DNA of 64,000 bases, taken from positions 19,213,308 to 19,277,307 of the forward strand of contig NC_081180.1 of assembly GCF_029867415.1 (NCBI RefSeq), written 5' to 3'. This DNA is from Vicia villosa. Lineage: Eukaryota > Streptophyta > Magnoliopsida > Fabales > Fabaceae. The notes beneath the pieces were generated by a model that had not been told where the DNA came from, ran no database searches, and was given only the letters and a program-made list of their open reading frames with translations. The translations under genes and the position numbers were made by a program. The number at the start of each line of letters is the position of its first letter. Within the stretch, counting starts at the first letter, position 1. This document shows positions 11,261 to 23,854 of this stretch, one piece after another.

Positions 11261-12467
11261 TTTTTCTATTGTCGTCTACACCTGAATTACAGAACCATAT
11301 TACAGAATACAGAACCATATTTTGCATATTCCTGAAACAGAGACATTATACATTTTGCCCATTCCTCAATCTGAAACAGAATTTTTCATTGATTAATACC
11401 AACTGCAAATCCAAAATGGCACGCACTTTATAATTCTACATCAAAACTAAATTTAGAAAAGGAAGTATAAAACACTGAATTGAATACACAAAAATCTCAA
11501 CTCTTGCATTCATGTTTAGTAACTTAAAAAAATGAGATGTCAAAAATAAGACTATATAATATATAGACTTAAATACATTTTTAGTCTTTGTGTTTTGATC
11601 AACTCAAGAAATTGGTCCCGTCTTTTCTAAATCAATAGAATTGGTCCTTACCCCCAGTCTCCCCTTCAGAAACACTGATGTGGCAAAAAAACGCATACGT
11701 GACAGTACTTAATTGGAAAATCACATTTTAAAATTCAATATTATATTTCATAAAATAAAACAAATGAAACAATTGAAAATTTTAATAACCCTAATCCCTA
11801 AATTGGTTCAGAGACGAGGTTCTCTCTACACGTCTCCTTCAGTTCCCATATATTCCTTGGATCCCCAAGCCAAGTTGTCTACTTCAAAAACGTTGTTCTC
11901 CCTCCTTGTTTCCTTCAGTTCACATCATTTTCCTCGTTATCTCCTACTCGTTTTCTCCATCTTCATCAATGTTGAATCATATTTTGTGTCGAGTAATAGA
12001 TGTGCATCATGAAGAAGAGAACTTTGTTGCTTTTGTGACATTGATTCACCTCTCACTACTTTGTGGACTACTAAGAATCCTAGGCAGAATTTTAATGGAT
12101 CTGGGTTATACAAGGTAAATGCAGCTGCAAGTTTGTTTGTGAATGTGTTGTCTAGGAATATGGGCGTAAGTTTAACAATGTCAATCTTGTTTGTGAATGC
12201 AATTGCAAGGAATAAAGGGATGCAATTTCTTTAATTGGTACGATGAGGAAATGTTTGTGCGTGAAAAGGAGGTGATTTTGTCACTAATGAAGAGAATTGA
12301 TGAACTTAAGAAGAACAATAATATAAATCTGAAACAAGATGAGATTTGAAAAAGAAGCTAAATTTTTTCCAAGGATTGGTTGTTGCATCTGTTGTGGTCA
12401 TTATGAGATTGTTCTGCATTGTTACCTTGAAGAATTCAAGGCTGAAGGTTGCTATTTACCTCTGCTG

Positions 12468-12650
12468 ATTATGTTTAGGTGTTATGTATAGGAAGTATTA
12501 TTTAGATGTTCTTGTTTAGGTGTTATATTTAGTAAGGATTGTTTAGATGTTATGTCTAGGAAGGATTGTTTAGATGTTCCTGTTAAGATGTTATGTTTAG
12601 GATTGTTTAGGTGTTATGTTTAGATGTTCTTGTGTACTTATTCTTGTTTA
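12468..12650. repeat. Degenerate short repeats in the MULE interior
   Basis: The phrases gtttag-tgttatgtttag and ggattgtttagatgttc recur five or more times with irregular spacing. This lies between the left terminal repeat and the transposase 3' end; it is probably satellite-like expansion of element sequence. Confidence 0.5.
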
Positions 12651-12924
12651 GTAGTTGTTGAACTTCAATGATGTTTGAATAAAAATGAAAATTGAAAATT
12701 GAATCAATGAATTGTGTTGAATCAAACATGGATTAATTAAAACTAGTAATTGTCATTATAGTTAAGCATAATTATCAGTACATCTCCAAAATAGTTGTCA
12801 TTACATCACCAAAATAGTACCATAATTATAGTAAAAAATATATATGTTTGTGGAACATACATTGACAACACATTTAGCCTATAAATTGCATCCCCCTATA
12901 ACAAAAAATCAACGTAAGTTTAAT

Positions 12925-14938
12925 TTAATTATGAGATGGTTGTGTCTGTGGAGCTTGTGATCCTTGAGAAAATATAACTTCAGCCTCCTTTGCCTTTTGC
13001 TTCTTCTTTTTCTGTCCGGATAGTCCAGTTGAACTAGCATCTCATGTTGTTTTTGTCTGCTTGTTTCCTCCCTTTGGAATCTGCCTGTCAGTAGCTCTTT
13101 TGCCTTTACAAGTCATATTGTTATGTCCATACTTGTTACAATGTGTGTATTTCACTCTCTTCAATTGTCTTGGTAGCACACCATCATTTCTTGGCTCATC
13201 ATTGGACTTGTTCCTTAACTTTTAGGGTCTTCCCGGTGCCTTTCTCATAACTGGTGGATGGATGTGCTCACTACTTGTGACTGTCCACAGTCTTGGCCCA
13301 TTTGATGGTAGCACAATGTGAGAGTAAGTAGCCAGGAATTTTGATTTCCTACCAATAAATAAGATGTATAAAACAATTAAACATTAAGTAAGTAGCCAGT
13401 GTCTTATGCCAAATGCAAACAATAGCATGTGCCAAAAAAATTAAACATTAAAAAAATACACATGCATATAGTAAGATGCCACATAACTTTTAACAACTAA
13501 TCCATTGTGCCAAATGCAGACAATAACATGTGCATAAGGTATACCAGTTAGGTCCCACCTACGACAAGCACAAGACTTTTCTTCCAGATTCACAATATAT
13601 GTATCAATCTCATTAGATACACTAATCTGAGTCATTTCCACATCACCGTGCCAAGTTGCCTTCCATCCCACTATTGTTGTTTTATTTTTTTTTCAATTAT
13701 TTCCTGAATCTTAGGGCATATATCACCATTGTACCTTTCAAGCATTTTCCTTTGCTTCGCAATCCGTAATGTTATATAATGCTTGACACCCTCAAGTAAA
13801 GTGATTATTGGTTTCTCCCTTATATTAAGTATTGCCCTATTGAAAGCTTCACACATGTTGTTGACCTACAAATCACATTGAGTGTTAGTGCTAAATGATG
13901 ATATTATCCATTGTGTAGGTTGAACCTTGGACATTTCAATGTATGCGTCTCCATTTATGTCTTTCATTTTCTGCATTGCATTATTCTAATCTGGTACAGG
14001 AGTAGCTCTAGTAGCTTTCCACAATAGTTCCTTCATGTATGCTCCTGGGAATATCTTCTTCCAATTTCCATAAAGATGATTAACACACAACATGTGTTCC
14101 ACAATCTCACCTAGTCCTTTATTAACCTCCACAAGTTCCTGACATAACATATAGAGTTATATACATAGAGTTATATACAAGCAAAAATATAAGCAGTCAC
14201 ATAGAGTTATATCCATTAGTACCTTCATTCTCAGCATTACTAACATCATCATTCAAAGGACCTTCATTATTTACATCTTCTTTCTCACCTATTACCTCCT
14301 CAATGACAACTTCTTCATCATTCCTATAATCATCATCCAAAGGACCTTCATCACCAAATTCAACTGCATCTGGTATATCCACTTCATGTTCAACAAAAAT
14401 ATCTACTACAATATACCCTTTTGAATATGCAACAAGCTGCAACATGTCACCATCTGTGTTTAGAGGCTTAAGTCAATGCTGAAATGATAGCTTTGGACGC
14501 TGGTACCACAAACACTTGAACTTTCTATATTCAACACTAAGGACCATACTTTTAATGTCCTTATAGTTCACAAAATCAACATCAACATTGTAATCCATCT
14601 CATAGACTATACCCTCCACATAACATTTGACAAAAGAACTTACAAATCTACCCATATGGTTAATACGTAGCTTCAACCTTTGGTCTTGACTTGGCATGTA
14701 ATAACATTTTATCAACAATAAAATTACCATCCATAAAAAATACACAATAAACTTAAAACCCTAATTTCTAATCATCTGCTTTGTTCAACATAATAGACAT
14801 GAAACCCTAATCACAAATCATCTACTTTGTTTAACTCAATAGACATGAACCCTAATTTCTAAACCCTGATTTCTAAGACTTGTTACATACCTAAATATGC
14901 ATTTCGGGTTATGCTCTTCTCTTTCCTTAGCTGCCATG
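12925..14938 (-). pseudogene. MuDR-type transposase pseudogene lacking its catalytic core
   Basis: The start is probably at 14938 (MAAKEREEHNPK, then a gtatgt donor). The next block (14745-14473) reads as the MULE N-terminal region, with RINHMGRFV and later KCLWYQRPK. Then comes an acidic stretch (14445-14197). The sequence jumps straight to a segment after the transposase core (about 14140-14040: EHMLCVNHLYGNWKKIFPG). It continues with the conserved NNMCEAFNRAILNIREKPII segment (about 13860-13800) and a SWIM zinc finger, CACRRWDLTGIPYAHVIV (about 13575-13520). The end is a zinc-knuckle-like CNKYGHNNMTC whose first cysteine appears lost. The D-D-E core is absent, deleted near 14150-14200. In-frame stops occur near 13985 and 13868. 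It cannot make active transposase. Confidence 0.8.
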
Positions 14939-15329
14939 CTCTTTTATTCCCTTGAACTTGTTATAACGATTTGATGGAAGGAAGGAAGAAACTTATTACA
15001 ACGATTTGAAGAAAGTGTCTTTCTGGATTCTATGGACCGTGTTTGTGAAATGTTAAAATTGTTTAGGATAATTTAGAATGTATTTTAAGAATATTTTCAG
15101 GTATCAATGAAATGTTAAAATGTTTTTGTCATAATTAAAAAAATGATTCTGAATTTTTAAATGTGATATTCCAAATAAGCACTACCACATATGTATTTTT
15201 TGCCACATCAGCATTTCTGAAGGGAAAATTAGAGGTAAGGATCAATTTTATTGATTTGAAAAAGGCATTACCAATTTTGTGAGTTGATCAAAACACGGGG
15301 ACTAAAAATTTATTTAAGCCTAATATATA

Positions 15330-16113
<784 letters not shown>

Positions 16114-16198
16114 AAAGGTAAAATGTAATAGGACAGAGTATTCAACTAATTATTTAATATATTTCTTTAAAATGATTTGTTAGAGTTCATATACATCT

Positions 16199-16814
16199 AG
16201 GGATGTGAACGGGACGGGGCGGGGATGAGGGATACATTCCCATCACAATCCCCGCCCTCGAATTTATTCCCCATCCCCGCTTCGGGGGAATTTTCTCTCC
16301 CATCTCCGTCCCGGCGGATCCCCGCGGGTCTCAACGGATTCCCAAGGTTCATGCGGAGATCCATAAACATGATTTTTTATTTATTATTTTAAATCAAATT
16401 AATAGTAAAAGCTTTAAAAACTAACCACAAAAAATTTAAAAATTATTCCTTTATGATAAATATATTGTTTTAACAATATTTAATCTATAATATTGAGTGT
16501 CATGACCACAAAAATTTCAAACTAAAAAATATTATTATTTAGATCTCACTCATTTACTAACAATACATATATATTTTAAATTTTTGCATAAGATTAATTA
16601 TATGAAATGAAAAATAAACTTACATAATAATTTAAAAGTATACATAAATTAAGGACATTATGCTATTTTAGGCGGGGCGGGGACTCCACGGAGCGGGGGA
16701 TATTTACGCTACCCCCGTCCCAGAAGTGCCTTCAGGGAGAAAATTCCCGTCTTTGGGCCCAAAACGAGGAATCCCCACATGGATCCCACTAACGAAGGCA
16801 AGTTGAGATCCCTA
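16199..16814. mobile_element. hAT-type non-autonomous element, 616 bp
   Basis: It is flanked by an exact 8-bp duplication, atacatct (16191-16198 and 16815-16822), the hAT signature length. The ends are short inverted repeats (agggat... and ...atccct). The interior near each end is strikingly GC-rich (gggacggggcggggatgagg on the left, ggcggggcggggactccacg on the right), an abundant plant hAT subterminal pattern, while the middle is AT-rich. There is no transposase. It ends about 380 bp before the ABCB gene 1 ATG, so it sits in the putative upstream regulatory region. Confidence 0.8.
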
Positions 16815-17006
16815 ATACATCTTTACCATCTATTAAACAAAATTTGGTGCCTACCTCAAATTTATACATAGCCAAATAGGTATCTTCTTTCATCACATAT
16901 ATATTTATTTGCTAAGATTGACTCTGATAAAACTCTTGTGTCCTATTGTATATTTTTAACATAGGGCTCTTGCATTCGTAATATGCTACACTTACCTATC
17001 TTGCCC

Positions 17007-17012
17007 TATAAA
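17007..17012 (+). promoter_or_regulatory. Candidate TATA box of ABCB gene 1
   Basis: TATAAA in the context gccctataaaatgat, about 185 bp before the chosen ATG. Position and sequence are plausible; there is no further support. A 5'-UTR intron ending at one of the cag/tag sites between 17128 and 17171 is possible. Confidence 0.4.
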
Positions 17013-17196
17013 ATGATACATCAATTTTGCTACCATCATGCGGTCCCATAGAGATTCATTTTTTTGAGCTGAATATTGCGTTTATCACTTCAATGCAATG
17101 TTGTTTAATTAATAATGTCTGTTTCATAGCTTGGCAACATTAATAACACCAAATAAATGTTTCTCAGTTCCTGCTGGTTCTGAAAATCTTCAAGAA

Positions 17197-20100
17197 ATGG
17201 CTGACATGCATGAAGAAAAAGAATCCAACAAGAACGAGTTGATGGATCAAACAATCAAGACAGTGCCCTTTTACAAGCTTTTCTCGTTCGCGGATTCTTT
17301 GGATTATTTTCTTATGATTGTTGGAACTGTAAGTGCTGTTGCGAATGGAGTCTCTACGCCTTTGATGACTATAATTATTGGAGATGCTGTTGATGCTTTC
17401 GGAGGAAATGCTAACAATAAACAAGTAGTTCATCAAGTTTCAAAGGTAAGATTTGGAGTTTGTTTCAAATTCTTTGATTTTCATGTCATAATTCACTGTG
17501 GTTTGGTTCGTTTTTCGCTCTCAGGTGTCTCTCAACTTTGCAATCATGGGTGCATGCGCCTTTTTAGCAGTGTTTCTGCGTAAGTATGCCGAATGAATTA
17601 GCTTACTGTAATTCAAGTTAATATGATTAGAAAATTTGCAAATGTGATTTATGTTGCAGAGGTGGCTTGTTGGATGATCACGGCCGCGAGACAGACTGCG
17701 AGAATAAGGGCATTATATCTCAAAGCGATTTTAAGACAAGATATCAGTTTCTTTGACAAGGAAACAAACAGTGGTGAGGTTGTTGGAAGGATGTCTGGTG
17801 ACACAGTTCTTATTCAAGAAGCCATGGGAGATAAGGTATTATTAATGCAGCATCATTTGATTTGATCTAACTAAGATAACAAAATTTGAAGATAAAAATA
17901 ACTTAGTCTTCCGATTTCGGGTGATAACTTCTTCTCAGGTAGCAAAATTCATACAGAATATGTTGTGGTTTTTAGGAAGTTTAGTGGTGGCATTCGTCAA
18001 GGGTTGGCTTCTAACCCTTGTCCTTTTATCAACGCTTCCTCTTCTTATCCTCTCTGGTTCAATAATGAGCTGTACTTTTGCAAAGATGGCATCTCGTGGA
18101 CAAGCTGCTTATTCCGAAGCAGCAACTATTGTAGAGCGGATAATCAGTTCAATTCGAACGGTATATGCATGTCATTTTTTCTTTCTTTTTCATGTTGCAG
18201 ACAAAGGATACACAATAGAGTTTCTCCAATGGGTGCAGGTTGCGTCATTTACTGGCGAGAAGCACGCTATAGCTCAATACAATCAATCCTTAACTAAAGC
18301 TTACAAAATTGGGGTACAAGAGGGATTGGCGATTGGTTTAGGCCTTGGTACGGTTCGTTTATTTGTTTATTGCGCTTATATTTTGACGGTATGGTTTGGA
18401 GGAAAGATGGTAGTGGAGAAAGGTTATACTGGAGGTGAAGTCATAAGTGTATTTTTCTCTATACTAACAGGTTCCTTGTAAGTCAAGTTAAATTAGTTTC
18501 TTCAAGAAAATTAAATTTACATACATAAATACATCACTTTTTATGAACTAATTCTGATTTATAGGACTCTGGGACAGGCAGCTCCATGCTTAACTTCATT
18601 TGCTGCTGGACAAGCTGCAGCGTTAAAGATGTTTGAAACGATTAAAAGGAAGCCAGAGATCGATGCTTATGATACTACTGGGAGAAAGCTCGATGATATT
18701 CGCGGAGATATAGAGGTTAGGGAGGTTTGCTTTAGTTATCCTACAAGACCAAATGAAATTATATTGAATGCATTTTCTATGTCAATATCAAGTGGCACTA
18801 CCACGGCTTTGGTCGGACAAAGTGGAAGTGGGAAATCAACAATTATAAGTTTGATAGAGAGATTCTATGATCCACAAGGTGGTGAAATTCTCATTGACGG
18901 TATAGACCTCAGAGAATTCCAACTGAAATGGATCAGACGGAAAATAGGTCTAGTCAGTCAGGAACCGGTTCTTTTTAGTTGTAGTATTAAAGAGAATATT
19001 GCCTATGGTAAGGATGCAGCAACCGATGAAGAAATCAGAGATGCGGCAGAACTTGCTAATGCTGCTAACTTCATTGATAAATTTCCTCATGTGAGATCTC
19101 AACTTCAGTTTTGAATGATTATTTTATAGTATATGTTTTTTCATTAAATATTTTTAATTTAGGGACTTGAAACGATGGTCGGCGAGCATGGAGCTCAGCT
19201 TTCTGGAGGCCAAAAGCAAAGAATTGCTATAGCAAGAGCAATTCTCAAAGATCCAAGAATTCTACTCCTTGATGAAGCAACTAGTGCACTTGATGCAGAA
19301 TCTGAAAGAGTGGTACAAGAGACACTAGACAAAATTATGATAAACCGAACAACCATCATCGTAGCCCATCGCCTTAGCACAATAAGGAATGCGGATATCA
19401 TCGCTGTTATTCGCCAAGGAAAAGTAGTAGAAAAAGGTATACAATACATAGTTACTTCCATGCACGCACGCAGACATACTATGTATGGCGCAATGGATCA
19501 TTCTAAATCTTCTAACTGATTATCAGGTACACATGCTGAGCTCACTAAGGATCACGATGGAGCTTATAGTCAACTTATTAGGTTGCAAGAAATTAAAAGA
19601 GATTCATCAGAGAAATATGGTGCTAATGACTCAGATAAGTTAGAAAAATTTGTAGATTCTGGAAGAGAATCAAGCCAACGGTTTTTAAGCCGCGGATCAA
19701 CTGAGATTGGAAGCAGCAGTCGCCATTCATTCAGTGTAACAACCTCTATACCTTCCACACTAGTAGGAGGATCTGAACTTGTTTCTTCAGAGGAAACAAC
19801 ATCGCCAAAAAGTAAAACTCAAAATGTCCCATACCTCCGCCTCGCTTATCTTAACAAGCCTGAAATCCCAGCGTTACTCATGGGGACAATAGCAGCAGCT
19901 GTAACTGGAGCAATGCTACCAATTCTAGGACTTCTAGTCTCCAAAATGATACATACATTCTTTGAGCCTGCAGATAAACTTCGTAAAGACTCGAAGTTTT
20001 GGGTTTTAATATTTGTTTCCCTTAGCGTGGTATCATTCACTTTTCATCCAATAAGGTCATACTTTTTTGCTGTAGCTGGTTCTAAGTTGATAAAAAGGAT

Positions 20101-21977
20101 CCGGTTAATGTGCTTTGAGAAAATAATTCACATGGAAATAGGCTGGTTTGATAAAGCTGAGAATTCAACTGGCGCACTTGGTGCAAGGCTTTCAACCGAT
20201 GTTGCTTCGATTCGAACTTTGGTTGGCGATGCGCTCGGTTTGATGGTTCAAGATGTTTCAACAGTTATTACAGCTTTGGTAATTTCCTTTGAAGCAAGTT
20301 GGCAGCTTTCTCTCATCATTCTTGCTTTGATACCTATACTATTAATAAGTGGACATTGGCAAAAGAAGTACATGCAAGGATTTAACACAGATGCAAAGGT
20401 TTGTGCCTTACATATTTATTCAGTACTACTAACATCTGTTTGATATCATGTTACTATAATCTATATACGTTTTGACAGAAACTATATGAGGAAGCAAGTC
20501 AAGTAGCGAACGATGCAGTAGGAAATATCAGAACAGTTTCTTCTTTTTGTGCCGAAGAGAAGGTGATGGAGTTATACCAGAAGAAATGTGTAGTACCAGT
20601 ACAAACAGGAAAAAGACAAGGTTTAGTCAGTGGAACTGGTTTTGGCTTAGCCATTTTCCTTTTCTTCAGTTTCTATGCATGCAGTTTTTATGCCGGTGCC
20701 CAACTTGTTGAGAAGGGCAAAACATCAATGTCAGAAGTTTTTCAAGTAAGTTATTGTCCCAATTTGAAGGCCATTTTAGATAGTTCTCTTTCGTTAAAGT
20801 CAATTTTTTTGCCATACTTTACTTACCTTCCGCTCTAAGTTACTTACCTTCCTAATTTTGTAGGTATTTTACTCTCTCACAATGGCAGCCACCGCGATAT
20901 CTCAATCCAGCTTCATGGCTCCAGGAGCTAGTAAAGCAAAATGTTGTGTTGACTCAGTATTTGCTATTCTTGATCAGAAGTCGGAAATAGACCCAAGTGA
21001 TGAATCAGGAATGATACTTGAAGACGTGAAGGGAGAGATCGAATTCCATCATGTCACTTTCAAGTATCCAACTAGACCTGATGTTCATATATTCAAAAAT
21101 CTTTCCTTAATCATTCATTCAGGACAGGTAACTTCAAAATTATAATCTATCAAAAACAGTTCATCTAGGCCTTTTGTATAGAGAAGTTTAAAGTTTGGTT
21201 GTTTCAATCAGACAGTTGCATTGGTTGGAGAAAGTGGAAGTGGAAAGTCAACTTTGATTTCATTGTTACAAAGATTCTACAATCCAGATTCCGGTCAGAT
21301 TAAACTGGATGGAACAGAAATCCAAAAGCTACAACTTAAATGGTTTAGGCAACAAATGGGCCTAGTAAGCCAAGAGCCTGTATTGTTTAATGACACCATC
21401 AGAGCCAACATTTCCTATGGAAAAGGTGGAAATGCATCGGAGGCTGAAATTATCGCTGCAGCAGAACTGGCAAATGCTCATAAGTTCATTAGCAGCTTGC
21501 AGCATGTAAGTACGCTGTATATGAATCAAAAACGCACTGACATTGACACGATACTGACATGATTCTTAGACTAGTTATCTATGCAACACGGCTTATTGAA
21601 ATCTAGAAAAATAACATATGCAGGGGTATGATACAATAGTAGGAGAAAGAGGGATTCAACTATCTGGAGGACAGAAGCAACGTGTGGCGATTGCAAGAGC
21701 CATAGTTAACAGTCCGAGAATATTACTACTAGATGAAGCCACAAGTGCACTTGATGCTGAGTCTGAAAAAATGGTTCAAGATTCACTAGATAGAGTGAGG
21801 ATGGACAGAACAACCATTGTGGTGGCTCATAGAGTATCTACCATAAAAGATGCAAATTCAATTGCTGTTGTTAAAAATGGAGTGATTGAGGAGAAAGGAA
21901 AACATGACACATTGATCAACAAGGGTGGGATCTATGCTTCTTTGGTAGCACTTCACACAAATGGGTCTCATACTTAA
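17197..21977 (+). CDS. ABCB-type (MDR/P-glycoprotein) ABC transporter, gene 1
   Basis: Full-length ABC exporter-type transporter, about 1263 aa, expected in the plasma membrane; the ABCB4/11/12/21 relatives move auxin or other small organic molecules, but the substrate here is unknown. Exons: 17197-17445, 17525-17579, 17660-17835, 17939-18160, 18239-18477, 18565-19090, 19163-19436, 19527-20398, 20479-20745, 20864-21127, 21212-21505, 21624-21977, all with GT-AG introns and consistent phase. NBD1 has Walker [10 protein letters not shown] (about 398-406), LSGGQ (502), Walker [12 protein letters not shown] and AHRLST. NBD2 has GESGSGKST (about 1054-1062), LSGGQ (1159), [11 protein letters not shown] and AHRVST. 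A Ser-rich linker joins the halves. The start chosen is ATG 17197, matching the paralogues. It is the most diverged of the four. Intron 4 (78 bp) is open and in frame. A 47-bp duplication spans the stop codon. Confidence 0.92.
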
Positions 21978-22024
21978 TCTATGCTTCTTTGGTAGCACTT
22001 CACACAAATGGGTCTCATACTTAA
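21931..22024 (+). repeat. Exact 47-bp tandem duplication across the ABCB gene 1 stop
   Basis: Copy 1, 21931-21977, encodes the last 15 residues ([14 protein letters not shown] region) and ends with the TAA stop. Copy 2, 21978-22024, is identical as far as I can read. Translation stops in copy 1, so copy 2 is 3' UTR. Confidence 0.95.
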
Positions 22025-22212
22025 TCTGAAAGTGCCATGAACTGAGATATGAACACTAGTCAAACATTGGTGGAATCAAATTTGGTATTCTCCGAGTGTC
22101 GTCTTTGCAAGAGTTCCTTTAACACTGGAACCCAAGTGTTTGGTTGTTTGTTTTCATATTCTATAAGAACAAGGAATCTTAGAGACCCAAAACATTTGCC
22201 AAATATTATTTA

Positions 22213-22505
22213 GGATTAAATGCACCTTTGGTCCCTGTAAGTTACCGAGTTTTTGATTTTCGTCCCTGTAAGTTTTTTTCTGGGTCTGAGTCCCTATATT
22301 TCACTTTCGCGTTTGTTTTACTCCATAAAATCAAAATCTGCAGGAAAATTCCTAGGAAAACCTGCAGATTTTCCGGCGGATTTTGGCTTTAGGGACTAAA
22401 CCGCAAGCAAAAAGTAAGATATAGGGACTCATACCAACAAAAAAAAACTTACAGACGAAAATCAAAAACTCGCTAACTTACAGGGACCAAGGGTGCATTT
22501 AAGCC
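22213..22505. mobile_element. 293-bp Mutator-type MITE
   Basis: The terminal inverted repeats begin ggattaaatgcacctttggt on the left and ggcttaaatgcacccttggt on the right (minus strand), and run on through gtccctgtaagtta and gagtttttgattttcgtc. It is flanked by an exact 9-bp duplication, tattattta (22204-22212 and 22506-22514). No coding. It sits about 235 bp after the ABCB gene 1 stop, so it may be in or next to the 3' UTR. Confidence 0.9.
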
Positions 22506-22514
22506 TATTATTTA

Positions 22515-22796
22515 TTTGGCTTCATTAGCATCTCCAATGGTAGTATTTTCTTTTGAGTTCTCCAGCTGGACATCAATATAATAATTAAATATTGAAACAA
22601 TTTGTCATGTCATAGTATAGTTGCATTGTGTAACTAGTAAAAAATTGTGGTACCCAATCAAATTAATTTATGAGGTAAAGTTGTGGGACCCATTAGAATT
22701 ACACCAATAAAATAAAAATTAAATAAATTATTTTGAGATGATATGGCTGGTGGGATCCATAAAGAACTAAAAAATAGATTGCACCATTGGAGATGG

Positions 22797-22801
<5 letters not shown>
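22515..22801. other. Intergenic DNA, nothing recognised
   Basis: Ordinary AT-rich sequence between the MITE and a TA array; no gene or element end was seen. Confidence 0.5.

Positions 22802-22882
<81 letters not shown>
22802..22882. repeat. (TA)n microsatellite, about 80 bp
   Basis: A pure TA run. Apparent open frames over it are only Ile-Tyr readings of the repeat. Confidence 0.95.
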
Positions 22883-22887
<5 letters not shown>

Positions 22888-23089
22888 CAGAGACCAAAAT
22901 ATTTGCCACGTATTATAAATTTTGTCATGTCAACAAAAATCTTAAATGGCATCCTTCACAATACGTATATGATACATTTTCATTGCATATCACTCCTCAT
23001 TTTATAAAGATCATGTTACAAAACCTCCATTTCTTTATGCAAACTTTATTTTATTAATGTAAATTCGACTAAATATTTAACACTACTAA

Positions 23090-23205
<116 letters not shown>

Positions 23206-23466
23206 CATTGTTAAGATTTGGATTAAGTGTTGAACACTTACTCTTGTATATCCCTCCTCTATATAAAATAAATAAAACATTTCATCAACAAAATTACGAT
23301 AATTATATTTATACATTTTAATTATTTATATTACACATGTGTATTCAAAAAAATTTACAAATAAAAAATCATTGATTATTAAAAATGAATGAATTAATTA
23401 TTTAAGTTACCAAGAATTTATTACAGAATGAATGAAATTAAATTCTAAATGAGCATTAATTTAGTT

Positions 23467-23851
23467 AGGATAAATTTAGTATTCAATATTTAACGGACAA
23501 AATTAATTATTATTTAAAAACCAATGCGAACAAATATATTGAATCCATTTTAATTTCACAGTCCCACTTTAATAATTTATTTTTATTTATCAGTATTTTA
23601 AATGTGAAAATCACTTTTACTAATTATAAATTTATAAAAAAGTTTATTCTATTTATTTTTAGGATAAATTTAGTATTCAATATTTAACGGACAAAATTAA
23701 TTATTATTTAAAAACCAATACGTACAAATAATATATTGAATCCGCTTTAATTTCACATTTCCACTTTAATAATTTATTTTTAGTCATCAATATTTTAAAT
23801 GTAAAAATCACTTTTACTAATTATAAATTTATAAAAAAAGTTTATTTATAA
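23467..23851. repeat. 194-bp tandem duplication
   Basis: A unit starting aggataaatttagtattcaa (23467) and ending with aaatttataaaaaagtttatt is repeated from 23661. The copies differ by a few substitutions and small indels. Copy 2 ends next to the retroelement fragment at 23855. Non-coding. Confidence 0.85.
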
Positions 23852-23854
23852 TTA

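Larger units (their letters stand above)
11566..15320 (-). mobile_element. Mutator-like element (MULE), 3.75 kb, defective
   Basis: The two ends are long inverted repeats. Left is gacttaaatacatttttagt then gtgttttgatcaactca; right, read on the minus strand, is ggcttaaataaatttttagt then gtgttttgatcaactca. The similarity extends at least 150 bp, through an aaattggtcc motif to ttcagaaa-gctgatgtggca. It is flanked by an exact 9-bp duplication, taatatata (11557-11565 and 15321-15329). The interior carries a broken MuDR-type transposase on the minus strand (12925-14938). It lies about 1.9 kb upstream of ABCB gene 1. Confidence 0.9.

Noticed and set aside
17131..17196. Upstream in-frame extension of ABCB gene 1
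   Set aside because: The codon at 17131 is TTG, not ATG. The first ATG in frame is 17197, and the extra residues match no paralogue.
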